Shown: positions 33,082 to 41,911 of the stretch, one piece after another
How positions within the stretch are numbered: position 1 is the first letter of the stretch
Layout: each line of letters begins with the position of its first letter
Assembly (NCBI GenBank): GCA_022821085.1
Contig: JAJEEG010000006.1
Span: 1,261,330 to 1,325,329, forward strand
Source of the DNA: Candidatus Latescibacterota bacterium
GTDB taxonomy: Bacteria; JAAXHH01
Direction: 5' to 3'
DNA: 64,000 nucleotides
Made by a program: the position numbers and the translations under genes
The notes under the pieces: model-generated
Databases searched by the model: none
What the model was told of the DNA's origin: nothing
The model's input: only the letters and a program-made list of their open reading frames with translations

Positions 33082-35913
33082 CTAGTCACTCGATGGCACG
33101 GGCTTCACGGCTACTGCGCAGAACTTGAACTCGGGGATTTTGCCGTCGGGGTCCAGGGCATCGTTGGTCAGGATGTTGGCCGCGGCTTCCTTGAAATGTA
33201 AGGGGATGAAGACGTTGCCGTCGGCAACGCGGCTGGAAGCCATCGCCTTGAGCGTTATGGCGCCCCGGCGGGAGGATACGGCCACCGGACAGCCGTCTTC
33301 GACACCCAGGCGAGCGAGGTCACCGGGGGTCATTTCGACAAAGGGTTCCGGCGAAATGGCGTCGAGGGCCCGGGCGCGGCGGGTCATGGTGCCCGTATGC
33401 CAATGCTCCAGGACGCGGCCGGTATTCAATACGAAGGGGTATGCGTGGTCCGGCAGCTCGTCGGGCGGGGCGAAGGACACGGGCGTGAACCGGCCCCGGC
33501 CCAGGGGAAAGGAGCCGGTGAACAGCACGGGTTCTTCCATGGGCCAGACCACGGTGTCCCGCTCCATCGCCGCGTAGGTGATGCCCTCGAATATCGGGGT
33601 CAGGCCGACGATTTCCTCCCAGACCGATTCCGGTCCGTCGTACGCCCAGCGCGGGCCGCTTTCCCCCTGTTCCATGCGGATCATCCGGTTGGCCAAGTCG
33701 ATCAGGATGTCCCCGTCCAGGCGGGCCTCGCCGGGCGGCTCGATCGCCTGCCTGCCGATCTGCACCATGCGGTTCGTGTTGACGTAGGTGCCCCGTTTTT
33801 CCGCTGCGGTGGAGGCGGGCAGGATCACGTCGGCGAATTCCGCGGTCTCCGTCAGGAAGACGTCCTGCACGACGAGGAAAGAAAGCTGCTGCAGGGCCTT
33901 TCTGACCTTGTTCATGTTCGGGTCTGAAAGGAAGGGATTCTCCCCCATCATAAGCATGCCCGCGATGCTCCCGTCGAGGGCGCCGTGCATGATTTCCACG
34001 ACCGTAAGGCCGGAGTCGGGATCGAGCGCGGTACCCCATGCTTCCTCGAAACGCGCTCTCACCTCCGGGTCGTCCGCGGACTGGTAGCCAGGATAGTACC
34101 TCGGAATCAGGCCCACGTCGGATGCGCCCTGCACGTTGTTCTGGCCCCGCAGCGGGTGCAGGCCCGTACCCCGGCGGCCGATGTTGCCCGTCATGAGGCA
34201 GAGGGAGATCAGCGCCCGCGCGTTGTCCGTGCCGTTGACGTGCTGGCTGATGCCCATGCCCCAGAAGATCATCGCGCGCTCCACCCGGCCGAACTCCAGG
34301 GCCACATCCTCGATCACCGAAGGCGGAACGCCCGTGATCCGGGATGCCATTTCGGGCGTATAGCGTGCCAGGAAGGGTTCCAGCGTCTCGAAGCGTTCGG
34401 TCCGACGCGCGATGAAGTCCCGGTCCTGCAGGCCCTCCCGCAGGATCACGTGCATCAGCCCGTTCAACAGCGCAATGTCCGTGCCGGGCTTGAACCGCAC
34501 GTACCGGGTCGCGTGGTCGGCGATGGTCGGCCTACGGGGGTCGAGGACAATCATTTTCGCGCCACGGTCGACGGCCTGTTTCATGTAGGATGCGGCGACG
34601 GGGTGGTTGTCTTCGGTGTTGGATCCGATCACGAAGATGACATCGGTTTCCAGGACTTCCTGAAAGGCGTTGGAGACCGCCCCGCTGCCGATCGCCTCGG
34701 TGAGGGCCGCCACGGACGAGGCGTGACAGAGGCGCGTGCAGTGATCGACGTTGTTGGTGCCGAAGACCACGCGAATCAACTTCTGAAAAAGGTAGGCCTC
34801 TTCATTGGTCACCTTGGCCGAGCCGAAACCCGCCAGCGCGCCCGGACCCAGCGTGTTCTTGATCTCCAGCAGCCTGCGCGCCGCCAGGTCCAGCGCCTCG
34901 TCCCACTCGGCCTCGCGGAACACCTCCCGTATGCGGTCGTTCCATTCCGGCGAGCGGAGCGATCGGCGGAAGTCGCGGTAGTCCTCGAAGTCCGCTGACA
35001 GCGGCCGTTTCGGATAGGCGTCTTCCCGGCGGACGAGGGGTTTCGTGAGCCGCTGGGGATGGTGCGTGTAGTCGTAACCGTACCGCCCCTTGACGCACAG
35101 CCGGCCCTCGGTATGGGTGTCGTCCCTGCCGGTGACACCCTCGATTCGGCCGTTGCGCACGTGGTAGGAAATCCCGCAGCCCACGCCGCAATAAGGACAG
35201 ATGGAATCTACCCGCCGGGTACCTGAACCGTTGGGCACGGCGTCGGGGCCGTTCGCCGCGGAATCGACCAGCCGCTTGTCGGTGAGGGCGCCGGTGGGAC
35301 AGGTGGCCACGCATTCTCCGCAGGATACGCAGGAAGACTCGCCCAGGGGCAGGCCGTTGTCGAAAGCGATACGCGTTTCGCTGCCCTTTCCCGTTCGGCC
35401 GATGACGTCGTTCACCTGCACGTCGTCGCATGCGCGGATGCACCGGTCGCACAGGATGCACGCGTTCAGGTCCACCGCGATGACGGGCGAGGACAGGTCG
35501 GGCGGCATCGGCGGGTTCGAGCATGCGGCGACGTACCGCGAGGGATCGGATCGTAGCTGAACGCCCAGGCGCGCGAGTTCGTCCTGATCGGCTGCCTTGC
35601 GTCGGTCGTCCCCGGGCGGCTGCCCGGCCTCCAGCAGTTCCACGAGGGTGCGGCGGGCCCTGCGCACCCGGTCCGTGTCCGTGCGCACGGCCATGCCTTC
35701 TTCGACCTTTCGGATACAGGCCGCAGGCAATGTGCGGGCGTTTTCCACGTCGACCACGCAGACGCGGCAGACGGCGACCGGTTCCAGTTTGGGATCGTGG
35801 CACAGGGTGGGGATGTCGATACCGGCTGAGCGCGCCGCTTCCCAGATCGTGGCGCCGGCCGGCGCGGTGAGGCTTCTGCCGTCGATTGTCAGCGTGACGG
35901 TGCGACTATTCAT
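33082..35913 (-). CDS. Formate dehydrogenase alpha subunit (molybdenum/tungsten, NAD-dependent type)
   Basis: A 943-residue catalytic subunit oxidising formate to CO2, or the reverse. The N-terminus has a 2Fe-2S ferredoxin-like domain (CVVDVENARTLPAAC) and 4Fe-4S clusters (CILCDRCIRACDD, CVSCGECVATCPTGAL). The bis-MGD domain begins CPYCGVGCG. The active site is Cys, in CTRLCHASSVAALTEAIGSG, not selenocysteine. The ATG at 35913 overlaps the upstream fdhB gene by eight bases. It has no Tat signal and so is cytoplasmic. FdhD and molybdenum cofactor genes are not in the window. Confidence 0.93.
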   Translation of the reverse strand: MNSRTVTLTIDGRSLTAPAGATIWEAARSAGIDIPTLCHDPKLEPVAVCRVCVVDVENARTLPAACIRKVEEGMAVRTDTDRVRRARRTLVELLEAGQPPGDDRRKAADQDELARLGVQLRSDPSRYVAACSNPPMPPDLSSPVIAVDLNACILCDRCIRACDDVQVNDVIGRTGKGSETRIAFDNGLPLGESSCVSCGECVATCPTGALTDKRLVDSAANGPDAVPNGSGTRRVDSICPYCGVGCGISYHVRNGRIEGVTGRDDTHTEGRLCVKGRYGYDYTHHPQRLTKPLVRREDAYPKRPLSADFEDYRDFRRSLRSPEWNDRIREVFREAEWDEALDLAARRLLEIKNTLGPGALAGFGSAKVTNEEAYLFQKLIRVVFGTNNVDHCTRLCHASSVAALTEAIGSGAVSNAFQEVLETDVIFVIGSNTEDNHPVAASYMKQAVDRGAKMIVLDPRRPTIADHATRYVRFKPGTDIALLNGLMHVILREGLQDRDFIARRTERFETLEPFLARYTPEMASRITGVPPSVIEDVALEFGRVERAMIFWGMGISQHVNGTDNARALISLCLMTGNIGRRGTGLHPLRGQNNVQGASDVGLIPRYYPGYQSADDPEVRARFEEAWGTALDPDSGLTVVEIMHGALDGSIAGMLMMGENPFLSDPNMNKVRKALQQLSFLVVQDVFLTETAEFADVILPASTAAEKRGTYVNTNRMVQIGRQAIEPPGEARLDGDILIDLANRMIRMEQGESGPRWAYDGPESVWEEIVGLTPIFEGITYAAMERDTVVWPMEEPVLFTGSFPLGRGRFTPVSFAPPDELPDHAYPFVLNTGRVLEHWHTGTMTRRARALDAISPEPFVEMTPGDLARLGVEDGCPVAVSSRRGAITLKAMASSRVADGNVFIPLHFKEAAANILTNDALDPDGKIPEFKFCAVAVKPVPSSD

Positions 35914-37579
35914 CCGGTCCGCCCCCGGTGTTCTCCCCATGGCCTGCCGGTTGACAGCCGCGCGATGCGAAGGCGGAGGGGAAATGCCGGAGCACCGAGG
36001 TAAGGGGCAGCGCGGCGGCCTGGCCCAGGCCGCAGATCGAGGTGAGTTCCATCGCCTCGGCGACGTCCGCCACGGGTTCCAGCGCGTCCGGCCGGGCGTC
36101 TCCCTCCAGGATCGTGTCCAGCAACCGGACCAGGTGCTCCGTGCCCGTCCGGCAGGGCACGCACTTGCCGCACGACTCGTTGCGGAAGAATGTCACCGCG
36201 TTCCGGGCAAGGTCCACCATGTCCGACCCTTCGGCCAGCACGATGACCGCCCCGGAACCCAGCATGGAACCGGCGTCTGCGAGCGGTTTGAAATCCAGGG
36301 GGATGTCCGCCATGGACGCCGGCAGGAAACCAGACGACGTGCCCCCGGGAGAGAAGGCGATGAGTTCGCGTCCCCCGGACACGCCGCCTCCGTAGTCCCG
36401 GATGAGGTCGCTGACCCTGGTCCCGAGTGGAATCTCGTATACGCCGGGCCGGTTGACGTGGCCGCTCAGCGCGAAGTACTTGCGTCCCACCGCGCCGTTC
36501 ACCCCCTGGGACCGGAACCAGTCGGCGCCGCGCCGAAGGATGGCGGGCACCCACGCGAAGGTTTCGACGTTGTTGATCAGGGTGGGCCGCCCATGAAGCC
36601 CGTGCGTGCCCGGAAACGGCGGCTTGTTGCGGGGCTCGGCCCTTTTCCCTTCCATTGCTTCGAGCAGGGCCGTTTCCTCGCCGCAGATGTATCCTCCCGG
36701 GCTGTCGAAGATTTCCAGGTGAAACGTATGCGCCGAATCCAGCAGTCCGTCGCCCAGGTATCCGGCCGAATAGAACGATTTGATCGTCCGCTCCAGCACC
36801 TCGCGCTCACGATCGTATTCGTGGCGCAGGAACAGGAATCCCTGCTCGGCCCCGACGGCGAGACCGCCCAGGATCAGACCTTCGATGACGAGATGGGGGT
36901 AGTGATAGAGGATCTCGCGGTCCTTGAACGTGCCCGGTTCGCTCTCATCGGCGTTGCAGATCGCGTACTTGACGCCGGACTCCGTCTTCCGTACGAGGTC
37001 CCACTTGACACCGGTCGGGAACCCGGCCCCGCCCATCCCGCGCAGCCCGCTGTCCTCGATGGCCTGCACGAGTCCGTCCGCATCCCCGCGGGCAACCCAC
37101 TGTTTCAGGGATTCCGCGGCCAGGGGGTGATCATAGGGATCGATGCATCCCGGACTGGCCGTTCGCCGGACGGGCTGACGGGCGATCTTCCCGTCGGCGG
37201 CCAGGCGGGAAACGTACCGGCCGAGCCGATCCCCGGTCATGGACCGATAGCTGCAGCCGTTGATGGAGACCGCGGGCGCGCCGTCGCACTGGCCGAGACA
37301 GGAAACCGCAGAGACCTCCCACTGGTCCAGGCCGGCATAGCGCACGGATTCCCGCAATGTCTCCAGCACGTCGCAGGCCCCGCGGAGATGGCACGAAAGA
37401 TCGGTACAGACCCGCAGGGATGCCGCGGGCGGCGGTTCCAGCCTGAAGTGCGGGTAGAAGCTGGCCACGCCATGGATTTCGTATAGCGGAATGCCCTGGC
37501 GTTCCGACAGGGATTTCAGTTCCTCTTCCGGCAGAAAGCCGTGACACGCCTGTATTGCTCTCAGATCATCGATCAACAT
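35906..37579 (-). CDS. Formate dehydrogenase beta subunit, NuoE-NuoF fusion (diaphorase)
   Basis: A 557-residue flavoprotein passing electrons between formate dehydrogenase and NAD+. Residues about 1-150 form the NuoE-like 2Fe-2S thioredoxin domain (CTDLSCHLRGAC and VSCLGQCDGAP). The rest is NuoF-like, with the NADH/FMN region GMGGAGFPTGVKW, PGGYICGEETALLEAMEG and the 4Fe-4S motif ESCGKCVPCRTGT. It lies upstream of and overlaps the alpha gene, giving a compact two-subunit NAD-dependent enzyme. A formate-linked electron-bifurcating role would need extra subunits that are not present here. Confidence 0.93.
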   Translation of the reverse strand: MLIDDLRAIQACHGFLPEEELKSLSERQGIPLYEIHGVASFYPHFRLEPPPAASLRVCTDLSCHLRGACDVLETLRESVRYAGLDQWEVSAVSCLGQCDGAPAVSINGCSYRSMTGDRLGRYVSRLAADGKIARQPVRRTASPGCIDPYDHPLAAESLKQWVARGDADGLVQAIEDSGLRGMGGAGFPTGVKWDLVRKTESGVKYAICNADESEPGTFKDREILYHYPHLVIEGLILGGLAVGAEQGFLFLRHEYDREREVLERTIKSFYSAGYLGDGLLDSAHTFHLEIFDSPGGYICGEETALLEAMEGKRAEPRNKPPFPGTHGLHGRPTLINNVETFAWVPAILRRGADWFRSQGVNGAVGRKYFALSGHVNRPGVYEIPLGTRVSDLIRDYGGGVSGGRELIAFSPGGTSSGFLPASMADIPLDFKPLADAGSMLGSGAVIVLAEGSDMVDLARNAVTFFRNESCGKCVPCRTGTEHLVRLLDTILEGDARPDALEPVADVAEAMELTSICGLGQAAALPLTSVLRHFPSAFASRGCQPAGHGENTGGGPDE

Positions 37580-37603
37580 GTACCGGGTCCGGAATAGAGA
37601 CGT

Positions 37604-38371
37604 TTACAGGCTAAGATGGTGTATCGAGGTTTTCCAGCGCGGGCCGTCGATATCGACGATGCGGAAAGCCGCGGGCTCGTCCGTCGCGATGACGCGGGAA
37701 CCGTCCGGCCTGATCACGGGGTCCTTTCGAAACTGCAGGCCCACACTCGGCGCCGTCAGGACCGTCGCGTGACCCAGGTCCATGCGGAAGTCATGGTGCA
37801 CGTGGCCGCACAGGATCAGGTGCAACGTATCCGCGGCCGCGCAAATCCGCAGAAACCGCGCGTTATCCAGCAGGATCAGTTCATCCATCCAGGCGACGCC
37901 GACCGGTACCGGCGGGTGATGCATGCAGATGACCGATGGCAGGCCGGAGGACAGCTCACGCTCCAACCAGTCCAGCTGGTCGTCTTCCAGCCTTCCAGAA
38001 ACCTCTCCCTCGTCCTGGGTGTCGAGCACGATAATCCGGTGGCCCGACCGGTCCAGCGCATAGTAATAGGGGGCCGAAGCCGCTTCGGGCTCTTCCAGCA
38101 TGACCCGGCGGAAGACCGGCCTGTAATCGTGATTGCCCATGGCCATGTGACAGGGAAAACGAAGGGGGGTCAGGACGTCCTTGACGGCCCGGTAGGATGC
38201 TTCGGTTCCATCGTTGATCTGGTCGCCCGTCATCACGACGAGATCGGGTGAGGGGCTCAACTGGTTGACGGCGTTCACAGCGGCACGAAGTCGTTCCAGG
38301 GTATCCTGGCCGTGCACGGGCTGTTGTGCCGCCGGAACGATATGGGGGTCGGAAAGTTGTACGATGCGCAT
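37604..38371 (-). CDS. Metallophosphoesterase, CpdA-like
   Basis: A 255-residue calcineurin-like phosphoesterase. The dimetal motifs run in order: QLSDPHIV (D-x-H), MTGDQIND (GD), GNHD, and GHVHHD near the C-terminus. The arrangement and length match class III cyclic-nucleotide phosphodiesterases such as CpdA, though other phosphodiesters are possible. It starts four bases after the pepA stop, so the pair is probably co-transcribed, and the formate dehydrogenase genes follow on the same strand. Confidence 0.85.
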   Translation of the reverse strand: MRIVQLSDPHIVPAAQQPVHGQDTLERLRAAVNAVNQLSPSPDLVVMTGDQINDGTEASYRAVKDVLTPLRFPCHMAMGNHDYRPVFRRVMLEEPEAASAPYYYALDRSGHRIIVLDTQDEGEVSGRLEDDQLDWLERELSSGLPSVICMHHPPVPVGVAWMDELILLDNARFLRICAAADTLHLILCGHVHHDFRMDLGHATVLTAPSVGLQFRKDPVIRPDGSRVIATDEPAAFRIVDIDGPRWKTSIHHLSL

Positions 38372-38374
38372 GGG

Positions 38375-39871
38375 TCAGCTTTTCCAGTCCTTTACCAGTT
38401 GCAGCAACAGTCGCACCCCCACGCCCGTGGCTCCTTTCGGGCAATATGGCTTGCTCGCATCCGTATACGCGGTTCCCGCGATGTCCAGATGTACCCAGGG
38501 GCGTTCTGTGAACTTCGACAGGAACGCACCCGCGGTCAGTGCGCCGGCCCACCGTCCCCCGGTGTTCTTGACGTCGGCGATATGGCTCTTGATCTGGTCG
38601 TGATAGTCCTGCCACAGCGGAAGCGGCCAGACCCGCTCTCCCGCGGCCTCTCCGGCCGTCCGGACCCGGTCCTGCAACCCGTCGTCATTGCCCATCATCC
38701 CCGTTGCGGCGTAGCCGAGGGCGACTACGCACGCCCCCGTCAACGTGGCCAGATCGATTACCGCGGCCGGGCTGTACTGCTCCGCGAACTCCAGGGCATC
38801 GGCGAGTACGAGGCGCCCTTCGGCATCGGTGTTGATCACTTCGATCGTCTTGCCCGAGCGGGTCGCTATGATGTCGCCGGGTTTCAGCGCCCTGCCGTCC
38901 GGAAGGTTCTCGGTGGCCGGAACGAGTCCCAACACATGCAGGGGAGGTTTCGACATGGCAATGGATTGCATCGCGCCGATCACGGCGGCCGCGCCGGACA
39001 TGTCGTGCTTCATTTCCTCCATGCCGCCGCTGGACTTGATGGATATGCCGCCGCTGTCGAAGGTGATACCCTTGCCGATGAACACCAGTGTATCCACTCC
39101 GTCGGACGCCTCACCGTGTTCCAGCACGATGAAGCGAGGCGGCTCCTCGCTGCCCGCGTTGACGGCGAGCAGGGCGCCCATGCGCTCCTTTTCGATGTCC
39201 TTGCGCGTCAGGACACGGCATTTCAGTCCGGTTTGTCCGGCCATTTTCCGCGCGGCGGCGGCCAGCTTGCGCGGAGTCATCGCATTGCCGGGTGCGTTGG
39301 AAAGGTCCCGTGCCAGGATCGTGCCCTCCGCGCTTATCATGCCCGCTTCGATCCCGTCCCTGATCTCGTAGGCCTGGGCCCGCAGCGGCGTCACGACGGC
39401 CACCGACTCGAGCCCGGATCGATCCGTATCGCCGGTCTTGAAGGCGTCGTACCGGTATGCGCCCAGCAGCAGGCCTTCCACCGTGGCCTGTGCGCATTCC
39501 CTGAGCTCGAATCCAACTCCGCCCGGTCCGTGCACGACTATGGACAACTCGAATACACCGAGCTTCAGTGCCCGCTTGACGGCGATGCCGGATGCGCGCC
39601 GTGCTGTTTCCAGGGAGAATTCGCCGCGCGACCCGAGTCCCACGAGGATCACACGTCCCGGCGGCGCCTGGCCGAGCGGATACAGCACCGCGACTTCCTG
39701 GTCCTCGCCCTTGAAATCTCCCAGGGCCAGCACGTCTCGCAGGTACCGGTGCAAGGCGGATTCCAAGGCCGCGGCGTCGTTCTCTTCGAGCCGTTCCTCC
39801 TTGAACAGCCCGATGATCACGGTAGAGTCGACTTCCGATCCGATTCGTCCGATTTTAACGTCTATTTGCAT
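38375..39871 (-). CDS. pepA: Leucyl aminopeptidase (M17, PepA)
   Basis: A 498-residue cytosolic dizinc aminopeptidase. The M17 signature NTDAEGRLVLADAL is intact; ligands and catalytic residues appear in GKGITFDSGGISIK and KHDMSGAAAVIGAM. The N-terminal macro-like domain is present. Length is normal. It heads a minus-strand group with the phosphoesterase. PepA also acts as a DNA-binding recombination factor in E. coli; nothing here shows that role. Confidence 0.95.
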   Translation of the reverse strand: MQIDVKIGRIGSEVDSTVIIGLFKEERLEENDAAALESALHRYLRDVLALGDFKGEDQEVAVLYPLGQAPPGRVILVGLGSRGEFSLETARRASGIAVKRALKLGVFELSIVVHGPGGVGFELRECAQATVEGLLLGAYRYDAFKTGDTDRSGLESVAVVTPLRAQAYEIRDGIEAGMISAEGTILARDLSNAPGNAMTPRKLAAAARKMAGQTGLKCRVLTRKDIEKERMGALLAVNAGSEEPPRFIVLEHGEASDGVDTLVFIGKGITFDSGGISIKSSGGMEEMKHDMSGAAAVIGAMQSIAMSKPPLHVLGLVPATENLPDGRALKPGDIIATRSGKTIEVINTDAEGRLVLADALEFAEQYSPAAVIDLATLTGACVVALGYAATGMMGNDDGLQDRVRTAGEAAGERVWPLPLWQDYHDQIKSHIADVKNTGGRWAGALTAGAFLSKFTERPWVHLDIAGTAYTDASKPYCPKGATGVGVRLLLQLVKDWKS

Positions 39872-39968
39872 GCGCTTCTATCCGTATTGGGGCGGCCGTC
39901 GGTTCCGCGCCGGATGTCCGGATACCGGCCCGAATGCACTGGAGTCCATCGAAGATGTTTAATTTGAT

Positions 39969-40193
39969 TTAATGATGGCATCCGCAGGCTGGTCCGCAAG
40001 ACGCGGAGGGTACGGGTGCCGGAGTAGTCGGGGCGTCCTTTGCCGATACAGCCGTCGCGAACGTGGAGAACTTCTTGACCACGTCGTCCTCTGAGCACGT
40101 GGGACAAGCAACGTTTTCTGACGCGGTCGCGGTCATTACGAGCATTTCGAAATCTTCGTCACAGTGGGTGCAGTGGTACTCAAAAACAGGCAT
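39969..40193 (-). CDS. FmdB-family zinc ribbon protein
   Basis: A 74-residue protein with the FmdB start MPVFEYHCTHCDEDFEML and a second CPTC pair, giving a four-Cys zinc ribbon. An extra CGPACGCHH at the C-terminus adds a possible further metal site. The family was named after a putative formylmethanofuran dehydrogenase regulator; its function is uncertain. It lies between pepA and glcF with about 60-100 bases on each side. Confidence 0.88.
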   Translation of the reverse strand: MPVFEYHCTHCDEDFEMLVMTATASENVACPTCSEDDVVKKFSTFATAVSAKDAPTTPAPVPSASCGPACGCHH

Positions 40194-40253
40194 GGCGGGT
40201 AACTCTCCTGTGGGATTGCGGCACCGGGACGGAACCCGTCGCGCGTGAGCGTG

Positions 40254-41585
40254 CTACACTCCGTCAGATACGGCCGGCTGAACGTTCGATTCTTCGTCGC
40301 GTTTCACGCGGTAGGCCCGGTCCAGCAGTTCCACCGGGTGCAGGACCTCGATCTCACCGCCATCCCTGTTTATGCCGTGCCGGATCTGCAGGATGCAGCC
40401 GGGATTGCCGGTGGCCACTACGTCGGGCGCAGCCTGCCTGACGTGGTTCATCTTGCGCGCGAGCAGCCGGTCCGCCATGGCGGGATGGGTGATATTGTAA
40501 ATGCCGGCGCTGCCGCAGCACCAGTCCGATTCCTCCAGTTCGACGAGTTCGAGACCGGGAATCAGGCCCAGCAGGTCCCGGGGCTCTTCGCGGACGCGCT
40601 GTCCGTGGGCGAGGTGGCAGGCGTCGTGGTAGGCGACCCGCGCCCGGACCGGTCCCATGGCCTCCTTGACGGGAATCCCGGCGAGAAACTCGTGAACGTC
40701 TTTGACCTTGTCCGCAAAGACGCGGGCACGGTCGTGGTAGTCGGGATCCCTGGCCAGCAGGTCGCCGTACTCCTTCAACTGCGCGCCGCATCCCGCGGCG
40801 TTGATGATGACGGCATCCACTTCCGCCTGCTCAAAAGCGTCGATGTTCCTGCGGGCCAGTGATTCGGCCACCCCGCGCTCCCCGCTGTGTACCTGTAGCG
40901 CGCCGCAGCAGGTCTGGGCTTCGGGAAGGACCACGTCGCACCCGTTTTCATTCAATACGCGGACCGTCGCGGTGTTCACGTGGGTAAACATCTCGTTCAT
41001 CACGCATCCCGTAACCAGGCCTACGCGGTATGCCGCCGTCCCCCGTGCCGGGGAAAAGGGCCGAAGTTCCTCCTTCATCGAAGCGCTGGGCATGTCGGGC
41101 ATCATGGCCTCCATGCCGCGCAGGCGGGAGGGAAGCCACTTCGTCAGACCCAGCCCGCGCGCGAGTTTTTGAATACCAAGCGCCTGGTACCAGCGTAACG
41201 GCAGGAAAACGACGGAGAGCAGGAAACGCGACGGCAGCAACCGCTCGAACACCAGGTTCCGTAACAACCGGCCGAGCAATGGTCGGGGCCGCTTCTCGAC
41301 GATCTCCGCCCGGGCGGCTTCCACGAGGCTGCCGTAGTGGACGCCCGCGGGACAGGCCGTTTCGCAGGCACGGCAGTCCAGGCATCCGCTTATATGTGTC
41401 TCGAAGTGATCCGTCAGTTCGATGCGCCCGTCCGCGTAGGCCCGCATGAGGTGGATGCGGCCGCGGGGGGAGTCCATTTCCACGCCGAGTTCGGTGTAGG
41501 TCGGACAGGCGGGAAGACATAATCCGCAGTGCACGCAATCCAGAAACTTATCGTATTCGTCTACCAGTCTGTTCTGCGTGCTCAT
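40254..41585 (-). CDS. glcF: Glycolate oxidase iron-sulfur subunit (GlcF-like)
   Basis: A 443-residue (Fe-S) oxidoreductase. Two 4Fe-4S clusters are at CVHCGLCLPACP and CLDCRACETACPAG, and two CCG domains at AQTCCGALQ and DWCCGSAGIYN. This layout is that of GlcF, which passes electrons from the flavin subunits GlcD/GlcE to quinone. No GlcD or GlcE is in the window. I chose the ATG at 41585 (MSTQNRLV) because the longer frame adds residues atypical of the family. Lactate or another 2-hydroxyacid dehydrogenase is an alternative partner. Its leader carries GC-rich repeats. Confidence 0.88.
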   Translation of the reverse strand: MSTQNRLVDEYDKFLDCVHCGLCLPACPTYTELGVEMDSPRGRIHLMRAYADGRIELTDHFETHISGCLDCRACETACPAGVHYGSLVEAARAEIVEKRPRPLLGRLLRNLVFERLLPSRFLLSVVFLPLRWYQALGIQKLARGLGLTKWLPSRLRGMEAMMPDMPSASMKEELRPFSPARGTAAYRVGLVTGCVMNEMFTHVNTATVRVLNENGCDVVLPEAQTCCGALQVHSGERGVAESLARRNIDAFEQAEVDAVIINAAGCGAQLKEYGDLLARDPDYHDRARVFADKVKDVHEFLAGIPVKEAMGPVRARVAYHDACHLAHGQRVREEPRDLLGLIPGLELVELEESDWCCGSAGIYNITHPAMADRLLARKMNHVRQAAPDVVATGNPGCILQIRHGINRDGGEIEVLHPVELLDRAYRVKRDEESNVQPAVSDGV

Positions 41586-41613
41586 GCTATGCGGATTCCG
41601 ATCTGGCGCGGGC

Positions 41614-41694
41614 GGGTGCATCGGCCGGCCCCTTCGACGGGATGCATCGTCCGGCCTTTACAACCGGGTGCATCGGCCGGTCCCTTCGGCCGGG
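41614..41694 (-). repeat. Three imperfect ~26-nt repeats in the glcF leader
   Basis: The plus-strand unit gggtgcatcggccgg occurs at 41614 and again near 41666, with a variant gggatgcatcgtccgg between them. In the minus-strand RNA upstream of glcF the units carry a GGCC/GGCC inverted repeat and could fold as a series of hairpins. Confidence 0.75.
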
Positions 41695-41704
41695 TGATGA
41701 TCGT

Positions 41705-41736
41705 AGTATAACTAAAGTTTAACCGTATATTGTCAA
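41705..41736 (-). promoter_or_regulatory. Putative promoter of glcF
   Basis: On the minus strand a perfect TTGACA (41731-41736) stands 20 bases before TATACT (41705-41710), or 17 bases before the weaker AGTTAT. The long spacer suggests an activator-dependent or distorted promoter. The region is AT-rich compared with its surroundings. The leader to glcF would be about 115 bases. Confidence 0.45.
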
Positions 41737-41842
41737 GCAGTTTATGGCAGGTCCGGCAGGCGAAATAACCCTTCCAAAATCCTTCGTTCGATTTACCTTT
41801 GCATGATGCGCGCGCCCCGATACGTTGCACGCCTGGAACATC

Positions 41843-41872
41843 ACGGTACGTAAACCGACGGTACGTAAACCG
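41843..41872 (+). promoter_or_regulatory. Two tandem 15-nt palindromic repeats upstream of the DapA-like gene
   Basis: acggtacgtaaaccg is repeated exactly with no gap (41843-41857, 41858-41872), and a third, degenerate tacgcaaacccg follows. Each unit contains CGGT-N6-ACCG, an inverted repeat. The block lies about 40 bases before the aldolase start, the position of a regulator binding array. Confidence 0.6.
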
Positions 41873-41911
41873 TACGCAAACCCGTTGACCTGACAGGAAG
41901 GAGCCGACTGC

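Noticed and set aside
35597-37486. Plus-strand frame opposite the formate dehydrogenase genes
   Set aside because: Both strands cannot code here with this composition; only the minus strand has Fe-S and bis-MGD motifs.
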